The notes under the pieces are model-generated. The model ran no database searches and was not told the origin of the DNA. It was given only the letters and a program-made list of their open reading frames with translations. A program made the translations under genes and the position numbers. From contig CAILVY010000051.1 in assembly GCA_903837785.1 (NCBI GenBank), forward strand, positions 48,166 to 112,165: DNA of 64,000 bases, given 5' to 3'. The stretch is from Candidatus Hydrogenedentota bacterium. Its GTDB lineage: Bacteria; Hydrogenedentota; Hydrogenedentia; Hydrogenedentales; CAILVY01. Positions 36,271-48,758 of this stretch are shown in pieces. Every line of letters starts with the position of its first letter. Positions within the stretch are counted from its first letter, which is position 1.

Positions 36271-39135
36271 TCACCGCGCCTGGGCCGCGCCGCCCTCGGA
36301 AAGCCGGACGAGGCCGCCCACGTCCAGGATCAATCCAACGCGGCCGTCCGGCATGATCGCGCTGCCCGCGATCCCCTGCGCATGCTTGAACACTTCGCCC
36401 AGGGACTTGATCACCGTCTGCTGCTGGCCGAGAATCTCATCCACCAGAAGGCCGACACGGCCGCCCTCGTTCTCCAACACGACTATCGTGCCTTCCGAAC
36501 AGTTGGCAACCGCCCCTTCTATGTTGAAGATCCGCTGCAAACGCACAATGGGCAGCAAGTGCCCCTGCAACATCAGCATCTCGCCCCGCCCCACGACTGT
36601 CGTAATGTCGCCATTGCTTGGGCGAAGCGAAATCAGGATGGAAAGCGTGGGGATGATGTAACGCTCCGCGCCTGCGCGGACGACCATGCCGTCGATGATG
36701 GCCAGCGTCAGCGGCAGGCGTATCGTGAAGACACTGCCCCGGCCCAGCTCCGACTGTATGTCCACCTGGCCGCGGAGCGCCTCGATATTCCGCTTCACCA
36801 CGTCCATGCCCACGCCCCGCCCGGACACTTCGGTCACCTGCTGCGCCGTCGAGAAGCCGGGCTCGAAAATCAGGTTGTAAATCTCGCGGTCGGTCAAGGC
36901 ATCGCCTTCGGCGATCAACCCGCGTTCCACGGCCTTGCGAAGAATGGCGTCGCGGTTCAGGCCGCGCCCGTCATCCTCCACCTGGATATGGATGTTCCCC
37001 CCCATGTGGAACGCCCGCAGGCAGACATTGCCCACCGGGTCTTTCCCCGCGCTGCGCCGCGCCTCTGGCGAGTCCTCGATGCCGTGATCCACGGCGTTCC
37101 GCACCATGTGCACCAGCGGGTCGCCGATCTTGTCCACCACCGACTTGTCGAGTTCGGTGTCTTCTCCCGTCATGGTGAAACTGACATTCTTTCCGGTTTT
37201 CTTCGAGAGATCGCGCACCAGGCGCGCCATCTTCTGGAAGGTGCTGCGCACGGGCACCATGCGCAGGGACATCGCCATCACCTGCAGTTCGCGCGTGATC
37301 TTGTCCAGTTGGCTGAAGTGCCGCCCCAATTCCTGCGTCAGATGGGATTTGAGCAGGGGAGACTGCACCGCCATCGACTCCGCGATGACCAGCTCGCCGA
37401 TCATGTCTACGAGGAGATCCAGCCGGTCCGCATCCACCTTCACCGCCTCGCGCACCTGCACCGCTCCCGCCGCGGCCTCGCGCTGGGCCCGCAAGGCTTG
37501 CGCAACTTCCTTCGCTTCGGCTTCGCCGCTGCGCACCAGCACTTCGCCCAGCTTCGCCGCCTGTGCCGGCTCCGACTGCTTCCCGACCGCACGCTCGACA
37601 TCTTCCCGGGCGGCTGCCCCGAGACCGACCAGGATCTCGCCCACCTTCTTTTCCTGTTCAGTCCGTGCCTGTATGTCCAGCGCAACTTCCATCTTGCGGC
37701 TCGACACCACGTTCTCGCGCACCAGGATCTCGCCGATCTTCTGGGGCTGTGCCGGAACAGACTGCTGACTCAACGCCCGCCTGATCCCCGACTCGGTGAC
37801 CACGCCCGCGTTTAACAGCACCTCGCCCAAACGCGGGGCGGTGACGGATATCACCGGCGGAGCGGGGGGGAGGTTGGCCGTCTCCGGATGCGCCGTGATG
37901 ACGCGCAGCCGCTGGACCAGCGCGGGCGTGCCCGCCACCGGTTCGAGCGGTGCGCCCGTCGCCAGGGCCTGGCTCACATGGTTCACGCAGCGCTTCAGCG
38001 AATCCACCGCGTCGAACACCACATCCGTCACCGGCCCTTGCAGGGTGACGGCGCCTTTCCGCGCCTGATCGAGCAGATTCTCGGCCTCATGCGAGAGCGC
38101 CTGGATTTCATCCAGCGCCAGGAAACCGGCCACGCCCTTGATCGTATGAAAAGCGCGGAAGACGGCATTGACCCCGTCCTGATTCTCCGGATCCGTCTCC
38201 AGCGTCAGCAGATGCACATCGCAATTCTCGAGATGCTCATTTGCTTCAATCACAAAGTCATTGAGCAGCTCCCGATCTCCGCCGAGCGGCTTCGTTTCAA
38301 AATGCAGCTCCGGCTCCCCGGCGGCAGGCGCTTCGGCGACCGATACCGCCGCCTCAGCTGCGGGAGCCCCCCCGGACGCCGCCTTCCCCTGAATCTGCGC
38401 CAGGAGATCGTTCGGCGGCCCGGGCAGCTTCCCCTTGCCCGTGTATCCGTCAAAGGTCCGTTTCAGCCAGTCCTTGACCGACAGCAGAATGTCCGTCATG
38501 CTGCCGGGGTCGGCGTCCAGTAGGGCATCCTCGAGCACGTGGCACAGACGCTCCACGTCATTCAGCCCGAGCAACGCCGACTCACCCTTCAACGTGTGAA
38601 TCTGCCGCTTCAACTCGCCGAACGCGGCCTCGCTGCGTTCGCGCTCATACCGAAGAATCATCTCCTCCATCTCCTCCAGCACGCCGTCCTGACGCGCCAG
38701 AAACTCCGAGAAGATCGCTTCGTCCACATAGGAAGGAATCGCCGGAAGCGCGGGACGCCCCGCCTCCCCGCTCGCCGCGGCCCCGGACCCGCCCTCTGCC
38801 GGCACCCCGGTGCCATCGACTAACTCGGGCGGAAACTCGACCTCGCGCTCCAGGCCCGGATTGGCCGCCACCCGCTGCAATGCGCTCACCGCGCGCCCCA
38901 CCAGCGACAACGCCTCCGCGGGATTCCCGGCTTCGCCAAGCACAAGCGCCTCCACCACGCCGGCGGCCCCCTTCGCGCACCGTTCGGCCCGGGACAACCC
39001 CTGATCCGCCATCCAGCGCGATGCCTGCTCCAATTGCGTGTGAATTCCCGCCAGCGCCGGCAGATCAGACGCATCCGCAAAAACCAGCGCCTCCGCCAAC
39101 CGTTCTATATCATGCTCGATATCGGTGGCAGCCAT
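36271..39135 (-). CDS. cheA: CheA histidine kinase with two Hpt domains and four internal repeats
   Basis: 954 residues from the ATG at 39135 (GGGAAG upstream). Order: N-terminal helical region (1-130), Hpt1 with His180 (QIHTLKGES), Hpt2 with His330 (AFHTIKG), four tandem repeats at about 435-455, 467-489, 498-518 and 529-549 (LGEVLL or IGEILV, then a second helix), dimerisation helices (560-635), the HATPase with the N box HMVRNAVDHGIE (676-687), DDGRGL (721-726), FEPGFSTA (757-764) and GRGVGMDVV (772-780), and a CheW-like domain (815-945). No P2 domain is seen. It is the first gene of the operon. Confidence 0.94.
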   Translation of the reverse strand: MAATDIEHDIERLAEALVFADASDLPALAGIHTQLEQASRWMADQGLSRAERCAKGAAGVVEALVLGEAGNPAEALSLVGRAVSALQRVAANPGLEREVEFPPELVDGTGVPAEGGSGAAASGEAGRPALPAIPSYVDEAIFSEFLARQDGVLEEMEEMILRYERERSEAAFGELKRQIHTLKGESALLGLNDVERLCHVLEDALLDADPGSMTDILLSVKDWLKRTFDGYTGKGKLPGPPNDLLAQIQGKAASGGAPAAEAAVSVAEAPAAGEPELHFETKPLGGDRELLNDFVIEANEHLENCDVHLLTLETDPENQDGVNAVFRAFHTIKGVAGFLALDEIQALSHEAENLLDQARKGAVTLQGPVTDVVFDAVDSLKRCVNHVSQALATGAPLEPVAGTPALVQRLRVITAHPETANLPPAPPVISVTAPRLGEVLLNAGVVTESGIRRALSQQSVPAQPQKIGEILVRENVVSSRKMEVALDIQARTEQEKKVGEILVGLGAAAREDVERAVGKQSEPAQAAKLGEVLVRSGEAEAKEVAQALRAQREAAAGAVQVREAVKVDADRLDLLVDMIGELVIAESMAVQSPLLKSHLTQELGRHFSQLDKITRELQVMAMSLRMVPVRSTFQKMARLVRDLSKKTGKNVSFTMTGEDTELDKSVVDKIGDPLVHMVRNAVDHGIEDSPEARRSAGKDPVGNVCLRAFHMGGNIHIQVEDDGRGLNRDAILRKAVERGLIAEGDALTDREIYNLIFEPGFSTAQQVTEVSGRGVGMDVVKRNIEALRGQVDIQSELGRGSVFTIRLPLTLAIIDGMVVRAGAERYIIPTLSILISLRPSNGDITTVVGRGEMLMLQGHLLPIVRLQRIFNIEGAVANCSEGTIVVLENEGGRVGLLVDEILGQQQTVIKSLGEVFKHAQGIAGSAIMPDGRVGLILDVGGLVRLSEGGAAQAR

Positions 39136-39141
39136 GGGCAC

Positions 39142-39538
39142 TTCCCTCTCTTGGTTCCAGTACGCCTAACCCGTTGCCCCTCGGCACACCAGCAAAACCC
39201 CAAGGGTGCACAATCCTCACGCGATTCTAATTCAAGACAATCCCGAAGATCAAGTCTTTTTTTATTGAATTTTGCATCCCGGTATTAGAGGTTTGCAGTG
39301 TATGTAGGAAAATCGCCATTTCTTGAACGCCCAGACTCGCCCTCTCCCGGGAGGCCCGCCAGGCACGCCGAATGAACCCAGGCGGCGCCACTTACCAGAC
39401 AATTTCCCGAAGCGCTTTGTTTCCGGGAGCGGGTGCCTGGGAGCTCCGGCGTTGCCGCGCGATGAGTAACCTGTGGAAATGCCGTACGTTCCGGTTGGGG
39501 CGCTCTGAGGCAGGGGGCTTGCACGGGTTCCCCCGGTC
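39142..39538. other. Intergenic region between the chemosensory and polysaccharide operons
   Basis: 397 bases between cheA and fcl, both on the minus strand. It contains the cheA promoter (39224-39253), an AT-rich stretch (about 39240-39300) and downstream of fcl a GC-rich hairpin (39513-39517 with 39530-39534) without a T-run. No gene was recognised. Confidence 0.5.
39224..39253 (-). promoter_or_regulatory. Promoter of the chemosensory operon
   Basis: Minus-strand hexamers: TTGATC (39248-39253) and TAGAAT (39224-39229), spacer 18. The predicted start lies about 80 bases before the cheA ATG. Confidence 0.6.
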
Positions 39539-41508
<1,970 letters not shown>

Positions 41509-41558
41509 GGAACCTCCTTCTGGCTTCCTGGCCGCCCCCCGCAGCGGGCGGCATGCCG

Positions 41559-42329
41559 CTAGGCGGCGCCGTCCAGCGGGTATCGCTTGAGTCCCAGCAA
41601 CTGGCATGCGGCCAGCACCAGGAACATCGGGTTATTGTAGATATACCGGCGCCACATCCGCCGCGGCTCGACGCACAGGCGGAACAGCCATTCAAGCCCG
41701 TGCCGCTGCATCCACTTTGGCGCCTGCTTCACGGTTCCGGTGTGGAAATCGAAGGCCGCCCCCACCCCCAGCATCACCGGCGCGTGAACGCGCCCGGCGT
41801 GCCGGCCCATCCAGAGTTCCTGCTTCGGCGCGCCGAGTCCCACCCACACGAGGTCCGCGCCGCTCTCATTGATCATGCGCACCTCGGCCTCATCCTCCTC
41901 CGGCGTGGGCGGGCGGAACGGCGGGGAATAGCAGCCCACGACCTCGAGCCCGGGGAAGCGCGCCGTCAGCGTCTCCTTCAGCTTCTCCGGCACCCCTTCC
42001 TTTCCACCGTAGAAGAAGTGCTTCCAGCCGGCGTCAACGCTCCGTTCGCAACAGGCCAGCATCAAGTCCGGTCCGTACACGCGTTCCCGCTGCGGGAAAC
42101 CGCGCCAGGTCTGAAGCCAGCCCAGCGGCCGCCCGTCGGGGGTCACCATCGCCGCCGCATTGTGAATCCGCCGGTACTCCTCGTCAGACTGGCACATCAT
42201 CACGGTGTGCACGTTGCTCACGCAGATGTAATGCGTGCCGCCGCTTTCAAGCAAGCGGCCGATCTCGTCCACCGCTTGCGGAATGGTGGTGTTGTTCACC
42301 CCGACGCCGAGCACGTTCACTTTCTTCAA
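41559..42329 (-). CDS. WecG/TagA/CpsF family glycosyltransferase (GT26)
   Basis: 256 residues, TTG start with GGAGGTG upstream. GT26 enzymes transfer a sugar such as N-acetylmannosamine(uronic acid) or related residues onto a lipid-linked acceptor. Family segments: TPDGRPLGW (about 63-71), [33 protein letters not shown] and [11 protein letters not shown]. It probably adds the second or third residue of the repeat unit. The gene sits between gmd and a GT4. Confidence 0.93.
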   Translation of the reverse strand: MKKVNVLGVGVNNTTIPQAVDEIGRLLESGGTHYICVSNVHTVMMCQSDEEYRRIHNAAAMVTPDGRPLGWLQTWRGFPQRERVYGPDLMLACCERSVDAGWKHFFYGGKEGVPEKLKETLTARFPGLEVVGCYSPPFRPPTPEEDEAEVRMINESGADLVWVGLGAPKQELWMGRHAGRVHAPVMLGVGAAFDFHTGTVKQAPKWMQRHGLEWLFRLCVEPRRMWRRYIYNNPMFLVLAACQLLGLKRYPLDGAA

Positions 42330-42350
42330 ACGCAGGCACCTCCGTGCGGT

Positions 42351-43526
42351 TCAGGCAATGCCATTCCGGTGCGTCGCGATGGCCTTCTCGTACACCGCCG
42401 CGAGCCGCCGGAAATGGGTCAGCTCATCGAATTCCTGCCCGGCGCGCGCGCGTCCCGCGCCGCCCATCCGGGTGGCCAGCGCCGCATCGTTCCACAGCGT
42501 CCGGATCTTCACGGAGAGATCTTCGGCGTTCCCTGCCTCGAAAAGGAAACCCGTCTCGCCGTCGCGCACGAGTTCCGGCAGCGCGCCCATCCGCGAGGCG
42601 ATCACGGGCACGCCATGGGCCATGGCCTCGGCGGCCACCAGCCCGAACGTCTCAAACCAAACGCTCGGCACGATCAGACAGCGCGCATTCCGGTACAGCC
42701 CCGCCAGGCCGGGCTTGTCCAGCATGCCCACGAATTCCACGTTGGCCGGCGCCATCGCCTTGAGCTTGTCCTCAATCGGGCCGACGCCGCCAATCTTCAC
42801 GGGCACATCCGGCAGCGCTGCCGCGGCCGCCAGCAGCGTCTCGATGCCCTTCTCCTCGCTCAGCCGTCCGGTGAACGCGGCATACGCGCCCTGCGCCGCG
42901 TCCACGCCGGTCTCGGGGAGGGCGATCGTGTTGTACACCACGTCAATCCGGTCTTCGGCGTAGCCCGCTTCCGTCAGCCGCCCCTTGAGAAACTCACTGA
43001 TCGCGATGAAACGCGTGACGTTGTTCTTGAAAAGCCCCAGCTTCCGCGTGAGCAGGTTGCGCATACCGTAGGCGGCGCTCTCGAAGCGGCTGTCCCGGCA
43101 GTTGTTCAGGATGCACCGGTGTTCGCGCCCGCCGCGGCATTCCTCGCAGACTTTCCCCTGACGGAAATGCACGCCGATCGGGCAAATCAACCGGAAGTTG
43201 TGGCAGGTCATCACGACGGGAATCCCCGCCTTGCGGCACGCCGTCAGCACGGAGGGCGACAACAGGGGAAAGAGGTTGTGCACATGCACCACATCCGGCC
43301 GCTCCGCTGCGAGGCATGCCGCCATGTCCCGTGCCGCCGCCGGCGAGTAGATCCCCGAGAACACCGCCTGCACCTTGCGCGGCAGCCCGCCCGCCATGTC
43401 CTGGCTCGAACGCTCGAAGGAACACGCCTCCATCCCGTGCGCTTTCAGCAGGCGGAGCGTGTTCTCGAACACGGCATCCTCGCCTCCGCGGAAGCGGTAG
43501 CGGTTATGGACCTGAAGGACCTTCAC
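42351..43526 (-). CDS. Glycosyltransferase family 4 protein
   Basis: 391 residues, GTG start at 43526 overlapping the upstream GT2 stop as GTGA. GT-B fold: VLQVHNRYRFRGGED at the N-terminus, VVHVHNLFPLLS, and the C-terminal donor site VPSVWFETFGLVAAEAMAHG. Between them a Cys-rich insert (CPIG, CEECRGG, CILNNC) may bind zinc and occurs in a subset of GT4 enzymes. It is expected to extend the lipid-linked repeat unit in the cytoplasm; donor unknown. Confidence 0.92.
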   Translation of the reverse strand: MKVLQVHNRYRFRGGEDAVFENTLRLLKAHGMEACSFERSSQDMAGGLPRKVQAVFSGIYSPAAARDMAACLAAERPDVVHVHNLFPLLSPSVLTACRKAGIPVVMTCHNFRLICPIGVHFRQGKVCEECRGGREHRCILNNCRDSRFESAAYGMRNLLTRKLGLFKNNVTRFIAISEFLKGRLTEAGYAEDRIDVVYNTIALPETGVDAAQGAYAAFTGRLSEEKGIETLLAAAAALPDVPVKIGGVGPIEDKLKAMAPANVEFVGMLDKPGLAGLYRNARCLIVPSVWFETFGLVAAEAMAHGVPVIASRMGALPELVRDGETGFLFEAGNAEDLSVKIRTLWNDAALATRMGGAGRARAGQEFDELTHFRRLAAVYEKAIATHRNGIA

Positions 43527-44536
43527 GGCTGAACATCCTGCTCGTGTTGTGCCGCCGCATACCGGGTGAACAATTCGCGTTCCAGCCGGAATTCGAGCTC
43601 GGACAGGAAATGCTTCTGGGGGAACACGCCCGGCGCCAGCAGGAGCGCGGCCGTGCGGACATAACCCTGCGCCCGCCACAAGAGGCATTGGGCGTCCAGG
43701 GCCGCGGCCGCATTCCCCGTCAGACGCGCCCTAAGGCGGCGCGGCACATGCACGAGCAGCGCCTGTCCGGCCCGGGCGACGGCCCGCGTCAACACCCGGG
43801 CCTTGCCTTCCTTGGCGTCAAAGTACGCGAACTGATTGCCCCAACGCAGCGAGACCCAGCGGAAATACCGCGCCTCAAGGCGATACGGGGGAATCATGTG
43901 CGCAACCATGGCCTGCGGCGCGGTCCAAACCTCGAATGCGGCCGCACGCGCCCGGGTAATCAAATCGGCGTCTTCGCCGCTGCTCGTCAGGCGCACGTCA
44001 AACAATCCCACCGCGTCAAAGACCGCCCGCGAGAGCAGGAGATTGCCCGTGGTGGGCAGATCCTTCCCGCGCAGCACTTCCGGCGCGCCCGGGTAGAGGC
44101 TTTCCCCGAGAATGCTGCGGCATACGGCGCCCAGCGACGCCAGTTGCGGTTCCGGAATCTCGAGCTTGCGCGCGCCGCCGACGATCTTCGCGTCCTGCGC
44201 GCGTGCCACGCGCATCAGGCTCACAAGCCAGTCGGGATCGGCCAGTTGGTCGTCGTCGAAGAATACGATCCACGCGCCGCGCGCTTCCGTCACGCCGCGG
44301 TTGCGCGCCACCGCGATGCCGGCCTTGCTGTCTTCCCGCACGTAGCGCACCGGTATATCGGTTGACGCCGCGATCTCTTCAACCACGGCGCGCGTGTTGT
44401 CCGAGGAACCGTCATCGATGACGACGACCTCATAGCTGAATTCCGCCGTTTGCTGCTGTGCGGCCGTGGCCAGCGCGCGGCGCAGCATCGTGGCGCGGTT
44501 GAACGTGCAGATAACCACACTCAGGTCGGGACTCAT
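43523..44536 (-). CDS. Glycosyltransferase family 2 protein
   Basis: 337 residues, GT-A fold. SVVICTFNRATMLRRAL and VVVIDDGSSDNT mark the nucleotide-binding region, FFDDDQLADP holds the DxD-type metal site, and SSGEDADLITRA the acceptor loop with the catalytic Asp. The ATG overlaps the stop of the upstream wzy-like gene as ATGA. It adds one sugar of the repeat unit; donor unknown. Confidence 0.93.
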   Translation of the reverse strand: MSPDLSVVICTFNRATMLRRALATAAQQQTAEFSYEVVVIDDGSSDNTRAVVEEIAASTDIPVRYVREDSKAGIAVARNRGVTEARGAWIVFFDDDQLADPDWLVSLMRVARAQDAKIVGGARKLEIPEPQLASLGAVCRSILGESLYPGAPEVLRGKDLPTTGNLLLSRAVFDAVGLFDVRLTSSGEDADLITRARAAAFEVWTAPQAMVAHMIPPYRLEARYFRWVSLRWGNQFAYFDAKEGKARVLTRAVARAGQALLVHVPRRLRARLTGNAAAALDAQCLLWRAQGYVRTAALLLAPGVFPQKHFLSELEFRLERELFTRYAAAQHEQDVQP

Positions 44537-45858
44537 GCAGGGCTTTCCGACGTTGCCGCCGCTTCCGGAGCCCGGTGGAAGGCGAGGTAGGCCAGAATAG
44601 ACAGCGCGAAGAACGTGAGGGCGCCCCGCAGGATGGGGACGGATTCGAGCATCCCGTCCAACGCGCAGAAGAGCAGGACCGACGCGAAGAACCAGTAGGT
44701 CGTATTGCCCGTGCGCCAGTAATACACGAACGCGCGCCGGATGCCCAGGATCAGGATGAGCACGTAGGCGAGGAATCCGACCGGGCCCGACTCCAGCAAC
44801 GTGTCGAAATACGCGTTGTGCGCGTGCGAAATCGGCCAGCCTTGCTCGTCCATCACGTCCCAGGAGCGCGTCTCATTCCAGAACGCGCCGTAGCCGTAGC
44901 CCAGCACGGGCTTGTCTTCGTAGAAGCCGGCCAGTTGCCGCCAGAGCTGCGTGCGGCCCGTCAGCGTGCCGAAGGCCTCGCGCTCGCCCCCGCGGCGGAA
45001 GGTCACGCCCTCCGGAACACTCGAGAAGAGGTAAGGCCCCACCAGGGTGAACAGCACGGCCAGCGCAATCGCGCACGAGGCGAGCGCCACCTTGCCCGAG
45101 CGCCCGCGCGACATGCCGTATTGCACCAGCATCACCGCCACCAGGCTCGCCAGCGCCGTCCGCGACTTCGTGAGATAGACCAGTCCAAACGCGATGATCA
45201 CCAGCAGCAACAGCCATCGCCGATGCCGCGCGGCGCCCTTCCAGAGCGCCCACGCGCCGAAAAAGAGCAGTGCCCAGTTGATGGCCCCCTGGTTCGGATG
45301 CATCGTGCCGGCAAAGCGGAAAGTGGCCTCGAGCGGCTGAAACGTTCCCGCCCGGATTTCCGCCGCCAGGCCGGCGGCGAGATAAACCAACGGCGCAAAC
45401 ACCGCCAGCGCCAGCAGGTCACGCGGCGTGGTGATGCTCGCAAGGCCCGCCGCGCCCACGCCCAGCATTGTCAGCAGGATCAAACGGCGGAGGCTCTGGC
45501 CGGGTTCATCGGACCACAACAGGCTCAGGGCGCACCACCCCAGGAAGAACAACATCAACCCGCCCAGCATGTCATAGGTCTGGGTGCCGCTCCTGCGCCG
45601 CATCAGGAATGCGGCCATCCCCAGCGCGCCCAGCGAAAGCCCGCCCAACTGGCGCCACGCCCGCGGCACAAACATGCTGCTGATCTCCTCGAATTCATCG
45701 AGGGATTGCGCCGTCATCATCTGCTGAAACATCTTCGGCGCGGAGAAGTCATGCTCGATGACCAGGAACGCCGCCGTCACAAAGATCAGCAATACCCACG
45801 GCACACGCGGCCGCGTTTCAGCACCCGCCGCCGCCCGGTTCATTTCCAGGACGCTCAT
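44533..45858 (-). CDS. O-antigen ligase/polymerase-like membrane protein (Wzy/WaaL)
   Basis: 441 residues with about 11 membrane segments. The large periplasmic loop contains GREREAFG-like sequence (RRGGEREAFGTLTGR) and GYGYGAFW, and the conserved His in SHAHNAYFDTLLE that is typical of the WaaL/Wzy superfamily. It probably polymerises the repeat units handed over by the flippase. GGGAGG precedes the ATG at 45858. With a Wzz protein and a Wzx in the locus, a polymerase role is more likely than ligase. Confidence 0.85.
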   Translation of the reverse strand: MSVLEMNRAAAGAETRPRVPWVLLIFVTAAFLVIEHDFSAPKMFQQMMTAQSLDEFEEISSMFVPRAWRQLGGLSLGALGMAAFLMRRRSGTQTYDMLGGLMLFFLGWCALSLLWSDEPGQSLRRLILLTMLGVGAAGLASITTPRDLLALAVFAPLVYLAAGLAAEIRAGTFQPLEATFRFAGTMHPNQGAINWALLFFGAWALWKGAARHRRWLLLLVIIAFGLVYLTKSRTALASLVAVMLVQYGMSRGRSGKVALASCAIALAVLFTLVGPYLFSSVPEGVTFRRGGEREAFGTLTGRTQLWRQLAGFYEDKPVLGYGYGAFWNETRSWDVMDEQGWPISHAHNAYFDTLLESGPVGFLAYVLILILGIRRAFVYYWRTGNTTYWFFASVLLFCALDGMLESVPILRGALTFFALSILAYLAFHRAPEAAATSESPA

Positions 45859-45885
45859 GACGTTCCTCCCGTACAGTCTGCCGCC

Positions 45886-47184
45886 TCACAGTGTAGCATG
45901 CCGGGCCTCCACGGCGCGCACAGACCGTTTGAAGGACGCGCGGGTGTACATGCACGCCACCACATTGCCCGCAAGCAGGCCGCAGGCCACGCCGGCCGGG
46001 CCGAAGGCCCACACGAGCCACACGCCCGCCGTGAACATCACCGCAAGCGACAGGAGCAGGCTCTTGAACGACACATCGGGCCGCTCCAGGGCGTTCAGGC
46101 CGAAATTCGCGGGCACGGTCAACGCCCATACGAGCTGGCCCACCGAAAGCACGGCGACGACCAGGCCATTGCCCGCATACTTGTCCTTGAACAAGATCCA
46201 CAGAATCCATTCTGCAAGCAGAAACATGCCCAGGCAGAAGAGCGTCATCGTTCCCAGAAAGAACTTGTCCGCCAGCGCCACCACCCGCTGCATCTCCCGC
46301 GCCCCGCCCTGGCTGTACGCGTGAGCGGTCTTCGGCCCCAGGAAATTGCCGAGCCCGATGATCAGCGGATTGCCGAAGAACACCACCAGCGCGCACGCGC
46401 CGTAGACGCCGTTCGCCTCCGGGCCGTGGAACGTCAGCAGCAGCCACGGATACAACTGGTTGCTCGCAATGAACGCTACGTTGTACGCGAAGATCCATTT
46501 CGTGAACGACCAGTTCTGCCGGAAGTCCGGCAGCACGTGCGCCAGGCGCGGCAGGAACCGCTTGCGCATCGAGACAAGCCACGCCAGCGCCACCGCCGCG
46601 CAGACCGCACCCGTAATCACGAACGCCCACGCCGGCGACAGGCCGCCCCACCACGCCACCGCGGCGAAGAGGCCCACCTGCCCCCCCGCCACACAGGCGT
46701 CCAGCGCCAGCACGGTCTTCGTCCACAGGCCCGCAAAGCACACCTGCCGCGCATACTCCTTCAGCATGATGAAGAAGATGGCCGCGGCCACCGCACCCAG
46801 AATGGCGGGCAGGCCCTCGGTGCCCGTGCCGGTCGCGGATTTCAGCAGCATCAGGCCCAGCGCGGCGCCGGCCAGCAGCAGGACCGCCCCCGCGGCCAGC
46901 ACGACCTGATGCACCAGCGTGCTTCCGGTGTAGCGCGCGTGCGCCTCCCCGGAGAGCCTCGGGCTGTACACCGTGTACGCGGCCGAAATGAGCGAAATCT
47001 GCGTGTTGACGCATAGAACGACCAGGCTGAACCCGAGCATGTAGAGGCCGAACTCGTCCTTCGAGCAGACCCGGCCCACAATGAAACTCGAAAGGAAGTT
47101 CGCGGCGCTCACGATCCCCTGATCAGCGATGCTCAGCGGCGCCTTCCCCGTCAGTACACCGAAGATGGCCCGTAGCGCCTTCAA
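45886..47184 (-). CDS. Polysaccharide flippase (Wzx/MOP-like)
   Basis: 432 residues, TTG start overlapping the acyltransferase stop by four bases. About 12 hydrophobic helices without a soluble domain, with the N-terminal [20 protein letters not shown] and the later [19 protein letters not shown] typical of Wzx-type MOP flippases. It would move the lipid-linked repeat unit across the inner membrane. It lies between the tailoring enzymes and the polymerase gene. Confidence 0.85.
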   Translation of the reverse strand: MKALRAIFGVLTGKAPLSIADQGIVSAANFLSSFIVGRVCSKDEFGLYMLGFSLVVLCVNTQISLISAAYTVYSPRLSGEAHARYTGSTLVHQVVLAAGAVLLLAGAALGLMLLKSATGTGTEGLPAILGAVAAAIFFIMLKEYARQVCFAGLWTKTVLALDACVAGGQVGLFAAVAWWGGLSPAWAFVITGAVCAAVALAWLVSMRKRFLPRLAHVLPDFRQNWSFTKWIFAYNVAFIASNQLYPWLLLTFHGPEANGVYGACALVVFFGNPLIIGLGNFLGPKTAHAYSQGGAREMQRVVALADKFFLGTMTLFCLGMFLLAEWILWILFKDKYAGNGLVVAVLSVGQLVWALTVPANFGLNALERPDVSFKSLLLSLAVMFTAGVWLVWAFGPAGVACGLLAGNVVACMYTRASFKRSVRAVEARHATL

Positions 47185-47798
47185 GCGTCCACCGGCGGCG
47201 CCGGGCGTTCCGGCAATTTGCAGGCGATGGGCGTCATGCCGGGCTGATACGCGTCGTCCTCGGGCTCTTTCCGGAACTTCACCACCTTCGCGGGATTTCC
47301 TGCCACGATGGACCAGCGCGGCACGCTCTTCGACACCACGGCACCCGCGCCGATCACGGTCCCTTTCCCGATATGCACGCCGGGGAGCACGATGGCGTTG
47401 GCGAGAATGATCACGTCATCCTCGATGACCACGGGGACATCCGGGCGCTTGCCCTGGGTGACGCTCGGCAGGTCCGTCCGCGAGAAATCCCGGTTGTACG
47501 CGGTGAGGAACACATTGAACGAGGTTCCCACGTACTCGCCAAGATGAACTTCCCCGATGATGCGGGTGTTCTCGCCAAACCCGGAGTGGTTGCCCAGCGA
47601 GATTTTATCCCCCTTGCCGAAATCGACCATGCGGTCAATGAAGAGATCCTCACCGCACTGTCTGAGCAATGGACGGCACGTAATCTCGCGCAGCTTCTTC
47701 CAGATCTTGCCGCCGGCCCAGTTGTTTCGGGGCAGGTAGCGCGCAAAGAAATAATAACCACAGTAGCCGAGAATGCGAACGAATTTGTTACTCGTCAT
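47181..47798 (-). CDS. LbH-type acyltransferase (maltose/colanic acid O-acetyltransferase-like)
   Basis: 205 residues. The C-terminal two thirds form a left-handed beta-helix of hexapeptide repeats ([63 protein letters not shown]). The last block with GNPAK is diagnostic of the acetyltransferase group. It probably acetylates a sugar of the exopolysaccharide. The C-terminal tail is Pro-rich. Confidence 0.9.
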   Translation of the reverse strand: MTSNKFVRILGYCGYYFFARYLPRNNWAGGKIWKKLREITCRPLLRQCGEDLFIDRMVDFGKGDKISLGNHSGFGENTRIIGEVHLGEYVGTSFNVFLTAYNRDFSRTDLPSVTQGKRPDVPVVIEDDVIILANAIVLPGVHIGKGTVIGAGAVVSKSVPRWSIVAGNPAKVVKFRKEPEDDAYQPGMTPIACKLPERPAPPVDA

Positions 47799-47824
47799 GC
47801 TTCCAGAACCTTGTCATGCGTCCG

Positions 47825-48586
47825 CTAGTGCCGGCCGGCCCAGCGCTTGGCTTTCCGGTACCAGGGCCGCAAATACCGCTTCAGATACCCCTTGAAACTT
47901 TCGTTCACGCCGATGGCGTCGAGCACGCCGGCGGCGGAGGCATCGCCGCCCCGCTTCCTTGCCCACGCCCATTGGCCCACCACCCGGAAATCGCCGTATT
48001 CCGGATGCTGGCGCACCAGGCAATCAAAGACCTTCGAAATGTGCGGACTGTCCCGTTCCGCGGGCGTCAACTGCTTCACCCACTCCTCCTCGCAGAATTC
48101 GCTCGAACCCAACGTCCAGAACATGTCGTCGAACAAGAGCCAGGCGCCGGGCTTCAACAGCTTGTCGGCCAGGAAGAACGCGCAGGCATCGGGCTCGAAA
48201 AGATGGGCGCCGTCGATGAAGCAGAAATCGAGATAGGGCCGGCAGACACCGCCTTCCGTGTGCTCCTCGATCAGCTCCAGCAATTGCCACGTGTAGGAAT
48301 TGACCACGTACTTCGGGCTGACCACGGATTCGAGCCCCGTCTTCTTGAGCAGATCTTCAACATTGGGTTTCCGGTCCCGCGCGCTGAAACGATCCACTGT
48401 CGTGAGATGGCCGCCGGTCTCCTGCAATGCCGCGCCCATGTAACAGCTTCCAACGCCGTGGCCGATGCCCAGTTCCAGGCATTCCTTCACGCCGCTGTTC
48501 CGAATGAAATCATAGATCATCCGGCCGTTCTCAGGAGCCATAAAGGGCACATCGGAAACAAGATTGCTCACCTGCTCAAACTGCAT
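47825..48586 (-). CDS. SAM-dependent methyltransferase (Methyltransf_24-like)
   Basis: 253 residues. LELGIGHGVGSCYMG (about 38-52) is the SAM-binding motif I, FCFIDGAHLFEPDACAFF the motif with the catalytic acidic region, and GAWLLFDDMFW follows. The last 60 residues are basic and may contact lipid or sugar substrates (YLKRYLRPWYRKAKRW). It may methylate a sugar in the locus. The start at 48586 has GGGAG upstream; TACAAT (48646-48651) may be its -10. Confidence 0.8.
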   Translation of the reverse strand: MQFEQVSNLVSDVPFMAPENGRMIYDFIRNSGVKECLELGIGHGVGSCYMGAALQETGGHLTTVDRFSARDRKPNVEDLLKKTGLESVVSPKYVVNSYTWQLLELIEEHTEGGVCRPYLDFCFIDGAHLFEPDACAFFLADKLLKPGAWLLFDDMFWTLGSSEFCEEEWVKQLTPAERDSPHISKVFDCLVRQHPEYGDFRVVGQWAWARKRGGDASAAGVLDAIGVNESFKGYLKRYLRPWYRKAKRWAGRH

Positions 48587-48758
48587 AAATGACCACTCCC
48601 TTCCACGGCGTTATGACGTCGAGTTTCACACACTCCCCGGCGGTCATTGTACACGATCCCCCGTGTGGAATGGGAACGGACATTCCCCCGTGCTTCCAGT
48701 TCAGGCCCGCCAAGGCCCTTCAATTGCACGACGGGCGTGCCGGAAATGAGAGGCCACG

